Assembly (NCBI GenBank): GCA_937899715.1
Contig: CALCNX010000090.1
Coordinates: 46,968-110,967 of the forward strand
Origin: an uncultured bacterium
GTDB taxonomy: Bacteria; Bacteroidota; Ignavibacteria; Kapaibacteriales; UBA4661
Direction of reading: 5' to 3'
Length of the DNA: 64,000 bases
The translations under genes and the position numbers were made by a program. The notes beneath the pieces were generated by a model. That model was not told the DNA's origin. It did no database searches and saw only the letters and a list, made by a program, of their open reading frames with translations. Shown piece after piece: positions 8,877-17,776 of this stretch (position 1 is its first letter; each line of letters begins with the position of its first letter).

Positions 8877-11030
8877 ATGAAGAAAGCAACTATACCCTTC
8901 CTCTGCACGGCGCTCACGCTTCTGTTCGTTGTTGTTTCTTGCCCTTTATTTGCTCAAACGCAAGCAACGGTGCAGGCAGCATCGCAAACGACAACACAAG
9001 CATCGGACAACGATGGCATTCGATACGGCATAACGGGATTGTTCAATTACAACAGGCACAGCGCTCGTTTTTTGCAAATTCCCCGCGCGGTGCGGGAAAA
9101 TTTAACCGACTACTATTTTCAAGATGGCGTGGGAACAGGCCTTTCGGTGGGAGCATTTATCGGAATACCGATTTTTCGCTGGCTCAATCTCGACCTCCGC
9201 GCCAGCTACGTTCAGCGCAGTGGAACGCTCTATTCGCGGCTTGACTCGGAAATCGTCGGACGGCGCGACGGCACAGGCGATGTGGGTATTTTTCGCCGCA
9301 CGTTCACCGCTAATTTGGCAACAATCGGTTCGGAGGTATTTTTGAACTTTAATCCCGCGCTCGGCTTGAACGTGTATTTGGGCGGACGTGCAGAGTGGGC
9401 AATCGCAAAAACGTACCGCCAAGAAGAAGCGATAGTTGCGCCGTCGGACGGCGTGTTCCACGACACCGGCGAGCGCACACGGAATGTGCAAAGCGGAACA
9501 CTTCCCGACGTGCGCAATCTTGGCGTGGCAAATATGAACATTGAAGTTCTGGGTGGCATCGGTTACGAAATTCCGATTCACCCATCGGGTGCATGGACAC
9601 TGGAGCCGACACTTTTTTACGGAGCGCAAATCTACTCAGTCTTGCAAAATTTAGAAAAGGATGAGTATTGGAAAATTGCGACGCTGCGCGGTGGTGTTGC
9701 GCTCAGATACTACCCCGTGCGGGAAGCACAGTTCGATAGTCAGTTGTACAAAGTCAAACAACTGGCATCCATGGAAAAGCAACTTTCGGAAGAGCGAAAA
9801 AAGATTCAATCCGAACTCAAAGAACTCCGCCAGTCAGGTGTTTTTGTCAAAATCGGTCTGCCGGAGGGCTTGCTTGCTGATGGCTCGGAAGTACAGAACC
9901 CAACCATTCGCGTCGAGCAGTTCCGCTCATCGGCAACTGTTCAGCTTTTGCCGCATATTTTTTTCAACGAAAATTCATCTGTTATTCCGGCACGGTATCG
10001 CCGTATTGCTTCCTCCGAGCGCACAAGTTATTCCTTCAATCGTCTGACCAAACTGCGCCCGCTTGAACTCTACTATCATATTTTGAACATTATCGGCAAG
10101 CGCCTTCAAGAGCGCACCGAAGCTCGCCTCACGCTCACTGGATACTCGTTCACTTCCGGCTCAGAAAGCGGCAATAAGAAACTGGCACAGCAGCGAGCCG
10201 AATCGGTGAATGATTACTTGCAAGATGTATGGAAAATTGCGGCTAACCGCTTGACCGTGACCATACAGGACGTGCCTGCTCTTCAGGCGGGAAGCGATGC
10301 CGAGGCTGATTACCGCCGTGTGGATATTGCCTCGACCGACCCCACGATTCTGCAAGCAGTCACCTTTGAAAGTATGTATCAGACTGTTTCGCCGCAAGCA
10401 TTGCGCTTTTCGCTGGACATCAATGCCGGAGCGGGTTTGAAGCAGTGGAGCCTTGAGGTATCGCAGTTCGAGGGGAACGAAATCAAAACGCTGTTTAATG
10501 TAGAAGGAACAAATACGTACTCCAAAGAATACATCTGGCGCATTGATGAGCGCCCTGCATCTGTGCCGGGCTTCACGGGAACGCTGGATTCAAAATTGGA
10601 AGTAACCGATGTGAACAACCGCAATAGCGACGCACCTATTCAGACCACGCCCGTCGAGGTGATTATGCTTGCCGACAAAATCACGAAAAAGGTTCCCGAC
10701 ACTCGCGTTGATGTTCTTACGCTTGTAGCATCTTTGGGGAAAGAAATCACGGAGGGCGAGACGTTTGCTGCTTTCAAATCAAGTCTGTCGCAGAATGTGG
10801 CGCTTACGGTGGAAGGATGGGCGGAAGGCAAAGACGATACAAGCCTGAATACCGATGCCGCCGATGCACGGGCGCGTCAGGTGGTGCAAGCCTCCGGCGT
10901 TCCGGCAAAAATAGTAAGCAGCAAAAAGAATGTAGCGTGGATGAAAGCATTGCACAACGACGCAAGCGTACCCGAAGGACGGCTCTACAACAGGGCTGTC
11001 CGTGTGGAGATACGGAAGCAGATTCAGTAA
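8877..11030 (+). CDS. OmpA-family outer-membrane protein with beta-barrel and two peptidoglycan-binding-like regions
   Basis: A 717-residue protein. Residues 1-26 are a signal peptide (ending LFAQ). About 45-300 is an outer-membrane beta-barrel-like domain rich in alternating aromatic residues. About 295-330 is a charged coiled coil (MEKQLSEERKKIQSELKEL). About 360-490 is an OmpA-C-like domain (IFFNENSSVIPARYRRI, then LTLTGYSFTSGSESGNKKLAQ). A second OmpA-like segment lies near the end (LTVEGWAEGKDDTSLNTDAA to YNRAVRVEIRKQ). Such proteins tie the outer membrane to peptidoglycan. It starts 3 bases after the T9SS protein gene, so the two are probably co-transcribed and may act together at the surface. 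The role of the extra C-terminal part is unknown. Confidence 0.82.
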   Translation: MKKATIPFLCTALTLLFVVVSCPLFAQTQATVQAASQTTTQASDNDGIRYGITGLFNYNRHSARFLQIPRAVRENLTDYYFQDGVGTGLSVGAFIGIPIFRWLNLDLRASYVQRSGTLYSRLDSEIVGRRDGTGDVGIFRRTFTANLATIGSEVFLNFNPALGLNVYLGGRAEWAIAKTYRQEEAIVAPSDGVFHDTGERTRNVQSGTLPDVRNLGVANMNIEVLGGIGYEIPIHPSGAWTLEPTLFYGAQIYSVLQNLEKDEYWKIATLRGGVALRYYPVREAQFDSQLYKVKQLASMEKQLSEERKKIQSELKELRQSGVFVKIGLPEGLLADGSEVQNPTIRVEQFRSSATVQLLPHIFFNENSSVIPARYRRIASSERTSYSFNRLTKLRPLELYYHILNIIGKRLQERTEARLTLTGYSFTSGSESGNKKLAQQRAESVNDYLQDVWKIAANRLTVTIQDVPALQAGSDAEADYRRVDIASTDPTILQAVTFESMYQTVSPQALRFSLDINAGAGLKQWSLEVSQFEGNEIKTLFNVEGTNTYSKEYIWRIDERPASVPGFTGTLDSKLEVTDVNNRNSDAPIQTTPVEVIMLADKITKKVPDTRVDVLTLVASLGKEITEGETFAAFKSSLSQNVALTVEGWAEGKDDTSLNTDAADARARQVVQASGVPAKIVSSKKNVAWMKALHNDASVPEGRLYNRAVRVEIRKQIQ

Positions 11031-11059
11031 ATATGCATATTTTTCGCTGACATTTTTAC

Positions 11060-11716
11060 TTACTCTTTCTGCCACCACCGAAACGCCGGAAGCGCAGAGA
11101 GTAAAGTCGCTCCAAGGAGCAGCACAGCATAAAAGTGAGCCGTGCTGTAATCAAGCCCCTGTACGGCATCGTAGAGCGCAATGGAGGCGGTACGTGTTTC
11201 CCCGGCAATATTACCGCCAATCATCATCACTACGCCAAATTCGCCCAACGAATGAACAAATACAAGCGCACTGCCTGTTAGAAGACTTCTCCGCGCAATC
11301 GGTATTGCCACGCGCACAAATACTTGGCTTCGGGTAGCACCATCCAGCACAGCATTTTCCAATATTTCAACGGGAATCGCTTCAAATCCGTTCTTAACAG
11401 GCTGCACCATAAACGGCAGTCCATAGAACACCGAACCCAGCACTAATCCCGTGAAGCTAAACACTAAGTGCACATCCAAACTATCCGCCAGCCAAGCACC
11501 GACGGCGTTTCCCCGCCCGAATACATACAAAAAATAAAAGCCAATAACCGTTGGTGGAAGTGCTATGGGCAAGCTCACAAAACTTTCAATAATCGGTTTC
11601 AGACGATGCTTTGATAATGCCAAACCGTAGGCAAGCGGCACGGCAACGACAAGCAAAACAAGCACAGTCGTAGTAGCAAGGCGCAAAGAAACAAGTAATG
11701 GCGAGATGTCCGGCAT
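11060..11716 (-). CDS. modB: Molybdate ABC transporter permease ModB
   Basis: A 218-residue inner-membrane permease with five or six hydrophobic helices. It carries the ModB signature SFVSLPIALPPTVIGFYFLY and an EAA-type loop (ENAVLDGATRSQVFVRVAIP) that contacts the ATPase. Length matches ModB. The family moves molybdate or tungstate into the cell with a periplasmic binding protein (ModA) and ATPase (ModC). Neither partner is encoded beside it in this window, so they must lie elsewhere or be shared. It is divergent from the Rieske gene with 152 bases between, in which no riboswitch was recognised. Tungstate or a related anion is an alternative substrate. Confidence 0.85.
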   Translation of the reverse strand: MPDISPLLVSLRLATTTVLVLLVVAVPLAYGLALSKHRLKPIIESFVSLPIALPPTVIGFYFLYVFGRGNAVGAWLADSLDVHLVFSFTGLVLGSVFYGLPFMVQPVKNGFEAIPVEILENAVLDGATRSQVFVRVAIPIARRSLLTGSALVFVHSLGEFGVVMMIGGNIAGETRTASIALYDAVQGLDYSTAHFYAVLLLGATLLSALPAFRWWQKE

Positions 11717-11868
11717 GAGTCAAAATATAAACAAGAAAAGATATTACTTGAACCAACGATGAAAAGTCTTGTGCAAAACAAAAAATCTGAATAAGTTTTC
11801 GGTTTCTACACGTGCCCATCAAAATACGCAATAAACGAGTATTCATCAATAATTCCACGATGTGATGT

Positions 11869-12261
11869 ATGGACATTTTTCCCAATGATGATTTCCCGAC
11901 GCTTGAGCGCAACGGAAAAACATTTGTCCAAGTCTGCCACAGCAGCGATGTTCTGCGCCGTAAGGGTACGCGCGTGGAATTTGACGAAGAGCTTCAAATC
12001 GCCATCTTTCGGGTAGGCGAAAGGCTTCATGCGGTCTCCAACATCTGCCCGCACAATCACTCGCCCTTGCTCCACGAAGGCGAAATCAACACTGAAGATT
12101 GCACTATCAGTTGCCCAATGCACGGGTGGACGTATTCGTTGCACACGGGACGGCACACCTCTTCAAGTCATTCCCACGTGAAAGTCTATGACGTTTTTGA
12201 GGAACATGAATTGGTGTATCTCGAAAAGCCACAGCCCGTGGAAGTGGAATGGAAGTGGTGA
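11869..12261 (+). CDS. Rieske [2Fe-2S] protein, NirD/ferredoxin-like
   Basis: A 130-residue soluble protein with the two Rieske motifs: Cys60-Pro-His62 (NICPHNH) and Cys82-x-x-His85 (SCPMHGW), which bind one 2Fe-2S cluster. It has no signal peptide, membrane helix or catalytic domain. This fits the small Rieske proteins that pass electrons to oxygenases or reductases. The stop lies 23 bases before the preferred queG start (or overlaps the alternative start at 12249), so the two are probably one operon. An electron-donor role toward a partner is inferred only. Confidence 0.85.
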   Translation: MDIFPNDDFPTLERNGKTFVQVCHSSDVLRRKGTRVEFDEELQIAIFRVGERLHAVSNICPHNHSPLLHEGEINTEDCTISCPMHGWTYSLHTGRHTSSSHSHVKVYDVFEEHELVYLEKPQPVEVEWKW

Positions 12262-12284
12262 GTGAAAACCGTACACGCATTTTT

Positions 12285-13286
12285 ATGAATACAGCCGAGC
12301 AATCGCACCAAGCGCTTCATGACAAAACTCAGCACATCAAGCAATTCGCTCTCTCATGCGGCTTCTCGCTTGTAGGTATTGCCGAGGCAGTACCGCTCAA
12401 AGATGAAACAGAAAACTTTTCTGAATGGCTCCGGCAAGGCTTCCATGCAGGTATGGGCTACATGGAGCATAACCAAGAAAAGCGTTATGATGTCTGCAAT
12501 ATTCTCCCCAATACTCGTTCGGTCATTGTAGTGGCGCAAAACTACTACACCCCGTACCAACACTGCACGAGCGAAAACAAAGGAAAAATCTCTCGTTACG
12601 GCTGGGGCGATGATTATCACGACGTAATTCCCGAAAAGCTGGAGCGTATTGCTGATGAAATCAAGCGCCTTCAGCCGGAAGCACAAACGAAAGTCTATAC
12701 TGACACGGGTGCAATTTTAGAAAAGCAATGGGCTGTTCGTGCGGGCATCGGCTGGCAAGGAAAGCACAGCAACATTATCTCGCGCGAGATTGGCTCGTGG
12801 TTTTTTATTGGTGTTATCCTCACCACAGCAGAATTTTGTTATGATTCGCCGATGCAGGATTTCTGCGGTTCCTGCACGGCTTGTCTCCAAGCCTGCCCCA
12901 CGCAAGCCATCGTCCAGCCATACCTTGTGGATGCTCGCAAGTGTATTCCGTATTGGACAATTGAGACCAAGCCCGATGTTGATTTTCCCCGTGAAGTTGC
13001 CGATAATTTAGACGGCTGGCTGTTCGGCTGTGATACTTGTCAGGATGTCTGCCCGTGGAATCGTTTCCAAAAGCCTACGCACGAAGACCGTTTCCTGCCT
13101 CGCTTTGGAGAAACAACGCTCAATCTCAACGTCGTCCAGCAAATGACACAGGAAGAATTTTCAACCCGTTTCCGAAAAAGCCCCGTTAAACGCAGCAAAA
13201 TAGCGGGTTTGAAGCGTAATGCTCTTGCACTCCGACGACAAAAAAAAGCGGAATCAGGCGATGACGACAAAGGCTCATCTTCCTGA
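12285..13286 (+). CDS. queG: Epoxyqueuosine reductase QueG
   Basis: A 333-residue enzyme for the last step of queuosine synthesis: reduction of epoxyqueuosine to queuosine in tRNA anticodons, using cobalamin and two 4Fe-4S clusters. Visible cluster ligands are Cys194, 197, 200 and 204 (CGSCTACLQACP) and Cys249, 252 and 256 (CDTCQDVCPWN). The conserved stretch YTDTGAILEKQWAVRAGIGW is present. The ATG at 12285 gives an N-terminus of the usual length; an in-frame ATG at 12249 would overlap the Rieske gene by 13 bases and has a GGAAGTGGA stretch before it. The C-terminal HEAT-like part of longer QueG proteins is missing, as in many homologues. Its B12 need links it to the B12 operon at 52276-56527. 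Confidence 0.93.
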   Translation: MNTAEQSHQALHDKTQHIKQFALSCGFSLVGIAEAVPLKDETENFSEWLRQGFHAGMGYMEHNQEKRYDVCNILPNTRSVIVVAQNYYTPYQHCTSENKGKISRYGWGDDYHDVIPEKLERIADEIKRLQPEAQTKVYTDTGAILEKQWAVRAGIGWQGKHSNIISREIGSWFFIGVILTTAEFCYDSPMQDFCGSCTACLQACPTQAIVQPYLVDARKCIPYWTIETKPDVDFPREVADNLDGWLFGCDTCQDVCPWNRFQKPTHEDRFLPRFGETTLNLNVVQQMTQEEFSTRFRKSPVKRSKIAGLKRNALALRRQKKAESGDDDKGSSS

Positions 13287-13326
13287 AATCCGCTTCAGTT
13301 CTATTTCACAGAGAAATCCTCTTGGA

Positions 13327-14601
13327 CTATGGTTGCTGCTTTTCGATGCTCCACACAAAATTTGCAAAAAGGTCAACAACTTCCGGCAGTATCGGCAATT
13401 TTTTCTTTTCCATGGGTGCCATAGCAAGGTCTTGGTTGCCGTCCTTAAGATTGAAACTCATATTTTTCACGGAGAAATATTGCGCCCGTGGATTGGCAGC
13501 CACCATGTTCCGCGTGTGCTCGTCGCCAATGGAGAAATCTAACGTGCCATGAACACCGATAATCGGGATAGTCAATTTGGCAACTTCCACAAGCGGCTCG
13601 TATTTATTGAGTGAAAGAATGTACTTTTGAAGCGCCGGACGCATCAAATCGTACAAAATACCATCTTTAGGAGTCAACTGCGGACGACGACCATTCTCCA
13701 GCATTGAGGCAAGCGAGTCAATTTCCCGTGCCGTACCTTCGGGGAAGGTGGCAGCGGCTTGGCTACGCATATAACGCAGCCAGCGACGTGAATCCGGCGC
13801 AACCATGATAAGACCGTCCACCTGCTGCCGATACGCCGTGATAATGCCTGCCAGTGCGCCTTCACGCCCAAAGTCATTCGGACGGCTCAAACCCAAAATA
13901 GTGATTGCACCAAGACGCTTATCTTTACGCAAGGAATCTACCCACCCGCAAGCATCCACAATCGTTCGCTCGAAATCATGAAAATCGTCATCAAGGTAGG
14001 CATCACGGCTTCGTCCCGAACCGCGCGTGTCGTAGCGAAACGTAGCAATACCCTCAGTAGCAAGCGCTTCGGCAAGATACTGACCATAATTGCTTGAATC
14101 GCGGTTATGCCGCGAAATACCGTTGCGGTCATAAACCGTATTCGTGTTCAGAATGAGCAGCACGGGCACCGATGCTGTCGTGGTGGCAGTTGTGGGAAGA
14201 AGAAGTGTCCCCCAGAGTGTACCTGTCGTGGTAGGCAGTCGGCGTTCCTCGCTCGTAAATTTGAGCGGTTGCTTGGGACGTTTGAGCGAACGTGCCAGTG
14301 GCGGAGACGCAACAACGCCTCCACCGGCAGTGGGTGGCTCTACCAATGGCTTGGAAACTGGTTCTTGGGGCGCGGGCGCAGGGGCGCTTGTGGAGGTGGG
14401 TTTTGTCTCCTGCGGCTGTTTGTCTTTCTTGCCCGTAACCTTTTTGGACGGCTTTGGTGAAGCCTTTTTTGATGAGCCGGATTGGGATGTTGTTTGCGAA
14501 AAGGCGGGATACGTCATCCCGAACAGCACAAAAACGAATGGTATCAAACAGAGTGCAATCGGCTGTTTCGAGAAGAATTTCAAACCACGAGAATTTGTCA
14601 T
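13327..14601 (-). CDS. Secreted alpha/beta-hydrolase-like protein with degraded catalytic residues
   Basis: A 424-residue protein. The ATG at 14601 is chosen because the longer frame starts with TTG. Signal peptide to about residue 36 (YPAFSQ), then a Lys/Pro/Ser/Thr-rich linker (about 37-110) and an alpha/beta-hydrolase fold with FRYDTRGSGRSRDAY, typical of dienelactone-hydrolase/S9-like esterases. The nucleophile elbow reads ILGLSRPNDFGREG around Ser239 instead of G-x-S-x-G-G. An acid is present (Asp355 in GVHGTLDFS). The usual late His is not seen; the stretch reads VKNMSFNLKDG. The fold assignment is good, but activity is doubtful. It may be a binding protein derived from a hydrolase, or use a shifted site. 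Confidence 0.7.
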   Translation of the reverse strand: MTNSRGLKFFSKQPIALCLIPFVFVLFGMTYPAFSQTTSQSGSSKKASPKPSKKVTGKKDKQPQETKPTSTSAPAPAPQEPVSKPLVEPPTAGGGVVASPPLARSLKRPKQPLKFTSEERRLPTTTGTLWGTLLLPTTATTTASVPVLLILNTNTVYDRNGISRHNRDSSNYGQYLAEALATEGIATFRYDTRGSGRSRDAYLDDDFHDFERTIVDACGWVDSLRKDKRLGAITILGLSRPNDFGREGALAGIITAYRQQVDGLIMVAPDSRRWLRYMRSQAAATFPEGTAREIDSLASMLENGRRPQLTPKDGILYDLMRPALQKYILSLNKYEPLVEVAKLTIPIIGVHGTLDFSIGDEHTRNMVAANPRAQYFSVKNMSFNLKDGNQDLAMAPMEKKKLPILPEVVDLFANFVWSIEKQQP

Positions 14602-14781
14602 AAAGCGCAAAAAGTTAGTTCAACAAAATGAAAAAGAATGTCGCTATCCCGTGATTGATTGCGCAAGTTGCTGAAGCTACTCGCACAACCTATTCGCTCA
14701 CGGAGTATATGTATTTTTGCGACAATCGTGGTAACGTAGGGTTCGATAGAAAAAGAATCGTTCTAAAAAACTCACAAGCGC

Positions 14782-15372
14782 TTAAACACTCGCAGCGACA
14801 GGTACTTGCTCGTGTAGAAGGCGCAGCCACTGGCGATAACCAATCCACGCCAAGACCGTGAAGACGACATAGAGCGCTGAAGTAAGCCACAATGATTTGG
14901 AAATAAACAGCCCAACATACAGCACATCAGCCGCCAGCCACACAAGCCAGCTTTCACAATATTTCTGCGCCTGCATCCAGACGGCGCAAAGGCTCATGCT
15001 TGTCAAAAACGCATCCATTTCCGGCAATGCTGCATCGGTATAGTGCCGAAGAACGAATGCTGCTCCGAAAGCAAAGACGAGTGTGGCGATAGCGGCATAA
15101 GGCATTAATGTTGTTGGGATGCGCGTGATACGGCGCTCTGTGCGGGATTCGCCGCCATGAAGCCACTCATACCATCCATAAGCGTTCATACCGCAGAACA
15201 CCAGTTGCAAAGCCATATCTGCGTAGAGTTTCTCACGAAAAAATACCGCCACATACAGCAAAACACTCGCAATGCCCCACGCCCAGCACCACACATTATT
15301 GCGTACTGTTAGCCACACCGAAATAATGCCGGTAATGGCACCAACTGCTTCAATCCACGTGATGTGAGGCAT
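14782..15372 (-). CDS. pnuC: Nicotinamide riboside/mononucleotide transporter PnuC
   Basis: A 196-residue inner-membrane protein with about seven hydrophobic helices and the PnuC patterns TWIEAVGAITGIISVWLTV and LVWLAADVLYVGLFISKSLW. PnuC proteins facilitate uptake of nicotinamide riboside for NAD salvage; trapping is done by a cytosolic kinase not found in this window. It is divergent from the dndD-like gene. A tandem 12-bp repeat sits 47 bases upstream of its start and might be a regulatory site. A related vitamin (thiamine or riboflavin type Pnu) cannot be excluded by eye. Confidence 0.88.
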   Translation of the reverse strand: MPHITWIEAVGAITGIISVWLTVRNNVWCWAWGIASVLLYVAVFFREKLYADMALQLVFCGMNAYGWYEWLHGGESRTERRITRIPTTLMPYAAIATLVFAFGAAFVLRHYTDAALPEMDAFLTSMSLCAVWMQAQKYCESWLVWLAADVLYVGLFISKSLWLTSALYVVFTVLAWIGYRQWLRLLHEQVPVAASV

Positions 15373-15418
15373 ACCTCAATCTTTGACTACAAAAGAGCGA
15401 TAAGATGTTTAACTCAAT

Positions 15419-15442
15419 TTTCCTTGCAGGTTTCCTTGCAGG
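15419..15442. repeat. Tandem direct repeat of TTTCCTTGCAGG
   Basis: Two exact 12-base copies, 15419-15430 and 15431-15442, lie head to tail in the gap between the divergent pnuC and dndD-like genes. The position fits a regulator-binding or slippage site. No known motif was matched. Confidence 0.5.
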
Positions 15443-15658
15443 ACAGCTACAAAATTACGAAAAAGGTGATAATTTTTGTTGGAAAACTCCTATTTTTCCG
15501 CTATCCTTAACATCTTTTAACCAAGCGCATTTCGCACTATTACCTCAAAAGCACCTATTTATGCGGCTTCTAGCCCTCTTGTTTCTTGAACCATCCCCCG
15601 CATTTCGTTCCCAGCTCTAGCAGAATCAAACCCTACTCCACGTTCACTTGCCGTTACC

Positions 15659-17716
15659 ATGCTCATCACCCGCATCAAAGCTGACCATTTCAAGACGTAT
15701 CATGCACTTGACCTCGACCTGAGTGTGAGCGAGGGCAAGCCGCTTGTACTTATTGGCGGTGCGAATGGCGGCGGCAAAACCACACTTTTTCAAGCGGTCT
15801 GTGGTGCGCTGTACGGGTTAAAAATTAGTACGGAGCAGCAATTTCACGAACTGTACAATACAGGTGATAATGCCCGCACAGGCTCCGGCACGGTATCGGA
15901 GCAAGGTATTCCGCACATCACACTCGAAATTCATTTTGTCGGGCATCTTTTGGGCGAAGAGAAACCACACACACTCACACGTCGCTATGAAGTCTCTGCA
16001 AGCGGCAAAAAAACTGAGGTAGTGGAGTATGTCAACGCAAATTTTGGCGGAATGAAATATGCCTTCAACAGCGCCATGCCGCAACGCGAACGCATGAAGC
16101 ATCAAACCGAGATTGCCAAAATTATCAAAGCAAATCTGCCCGAAGAACTCAGCCGCTATTTTCTTTTTGATGCGATGGAATCCGGCGCACTCGTGCGTGA
16201 GGACGAGATAAACCGAGTCATTCGAGAAAATATCGAAAGCGTGATGGGCTTTGGGAAATATATTCAGCTTGGACGTGTCGCCGAAACACTGGCAAAGCGC
16301 ACCAACGCTGAACGCCTAAAACTCGAAAATGAGAAGCACGAATATATGCGGCTTCTTGGCGAAAAACGGCAATTAGAAACTCGTGCCGCCACGCTGGAAA
16401 CAGAACTTACAGAATCATTTGCTTTTCGCCGCAAGAACAAGACACTCTACGAAGCACTCCAACACGACCTCGAAGCTGGGTTTGCCATTACGCGGACGAT
16501 TGAACAAACAAAAAAAGAGATTGAAACAATTCTGAGCCGTGAACGCGGCTACCACAGCGCCGTACAGGGCTTCGCGCAGAACTTTGAGCAGCACGTTATT
16601 TTGCCGAACCTTGCCAGCACGCTTCGTAGCGAACTTGCGCTTATTATTTCCACCAAAAACGCCGTTGAAAAGCAAGGTGAGGAAACTATCAAACGCGAAA
16701 CCGTCGAGCGAATCGTCCGTGAGGCTCTTCGGTACTTGCGTGATAAAACGTTGATTGAAGAGAATGGCGCTCAATCGCTGGAAACATCGCTTGTGGAATA
16801 TCTCGTTTCGGCACGAATGTCGGCGGCGCAAGCGGACTTCTACGAATTTTTGAACCAGCAGGAAGTTCGCGCTTTGGAGAACCTTTTACACGGCACACAC
16901 GCGAACCCTTTTGCACAAATTCTTGAACAAAAAAGCCAGCTTTTGAGCCAATTAGAAAGACTTCCGGGTTTGGAGCGAAGTCTTGAAGAATGGCGTAGTC
17001 ATGCGGCAAGCAAAGACTTTTCGCTTATTCGTATTTTTGAGCGGAACGAAAACACCATTGAACTGCACGAAGAAGAGCAAAAGCGCATCCAGAATGACCT
17101 TGCGGCAATCGAAACGCGCCTTCATGCGTTTGATATTCAAATGGACAACGCTACCGACCCGAAATATGACCTTCTTCAAAAACTCAAGCCCTTTTTCCTC
17201 GAAACCGGGGCGACGCTTTTGCAAGCAAAGAAGCGGCAAATCGAAATGACCATGATGCAAGACCTGAACATCAACCTTGTGCCGTATCGCAGCGTGATTG
17301 ACCGCGTGGAGCTTTCGGATTCTCTCGCAGACCTGAGTTTTCGGATGTATCACACAAGCGGCAATGAAATTGCACTGAATCAGCTCAACACCGCATCAAA
17401 GCAGATTGTTGTGCAATGTCTCTTGAAAGCTCTACACCAATTTGGCGAGTACGACCCACCCGTGATGATAGACACCGTGATGGGTGCTCTCGACGAGGAA
17501 AGCCGCCAGACGGTGCTTGAGAACTACTTCCCAGAACTTTCACACCAGACAATCCTGCTCAGTTCCGACAGCGAAATTCGTCCCGATGGTGATTTCGATA
17601 CGCTTGTTCCGTTTATTTCCCGTACCTATACGCTGAAGCGCGACAAGGAACGCCAATGCACGGAGATTGAAGAGGGGTATTTTGGAAAAAGTCTTGAGAT
17701 TATTCAACCAATGTGA
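15659..17716 (+). CDS. DndD-like SMC/Rad50-type ATPase
   Basis: A 685-residue P-loop ATPase. The N-terminal head has Walker A with Lys40 (GGANGGGKTTLFQAVCGALY). There is a DndD-type stretch LSRYFLFDAMESGAL, two coiled-coil arms (about 215-290 and 430-515) without a zinc-hook CxxC, and a C-terminal head with Walker B Asp605 (VMIDTVMGALDEESR) followed by YFPELSHQTILLSSDSEI, characteristic of DndD. The ABC signature is degenerate (QLNTASKQIVV where DndD has LS-G--Q). In phosphorothioation systems DndD is the nicking or DNA-remodelling ATPase working with DndC and DndE. Here the only partner is the next gene, 60 bases on. No DndA, B, C or FGH is near. Confidence 0.85.
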   Translation: MLITRIKADHFKTYHALDLDLSVSEGKPLVLIGGANGGGKTTLFQAVCGALYGLKISTEQQFHELYNTGDNARTGSGTVSEQGIPHITLEIHFVGHLLGEEKPHTLTRRYEVSASGKKTEVVEYVNANFGGMKYAFNSAMPQRERMKHQTEIAKIIKANLPEELSRYFLFDAMESGALVREDEINRVIRENIESVMGFGKYIQLGRVAETLAKRTNAERLKLENEKHEYMRLLGEKRQLETRAATLETELTESFAFRRKNKTLYEALQHDLEAGFAITRTIEQTKKEIETILSRERGYHSAVQGFAQNFEQHVILPNLASTLRSELALIISTKNAVEKQGEETIKRETVERIVREALRYLRDKTLIEENGAQSLETSLVEYLVSARMSAAQADFYEFLNQQEVRALENLLHGTHANPFAQILEQKSQLLSQLERLPGLERSLEEWRSHAASKDFSLIRIFERNENTIELHEEEQKRIQNDLAAIETRLHAFDIQMDNATDPKYDLLQKLKPFFLETGATLLQAKKRQIEMTMMQDLNINLVPYRSVIDRVELSDSLADLSFRMYHTSGNEIALNQLNTASKQIVVQCLLKALHQFGEYDPPVMIDTVMGALDEESRQTVLENYFPELSHQTILLSSDSEIRPDGDFDTLVPFISRTYTLKRDKERQCTEIEEGYFGKSLEIIQPM

Positions 17717-17776
17717 ATCCAATATTTGTCATAACATTTTGGCTTGCACTCAGATATTATCATATTTTTCGGCTCT

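Noticed and set aside
11717..11868. Molybdenum-cofactor riboswitch ahead of modB
   Set aside because: No conserved stem arrangement could be traced in the 152-base gap.
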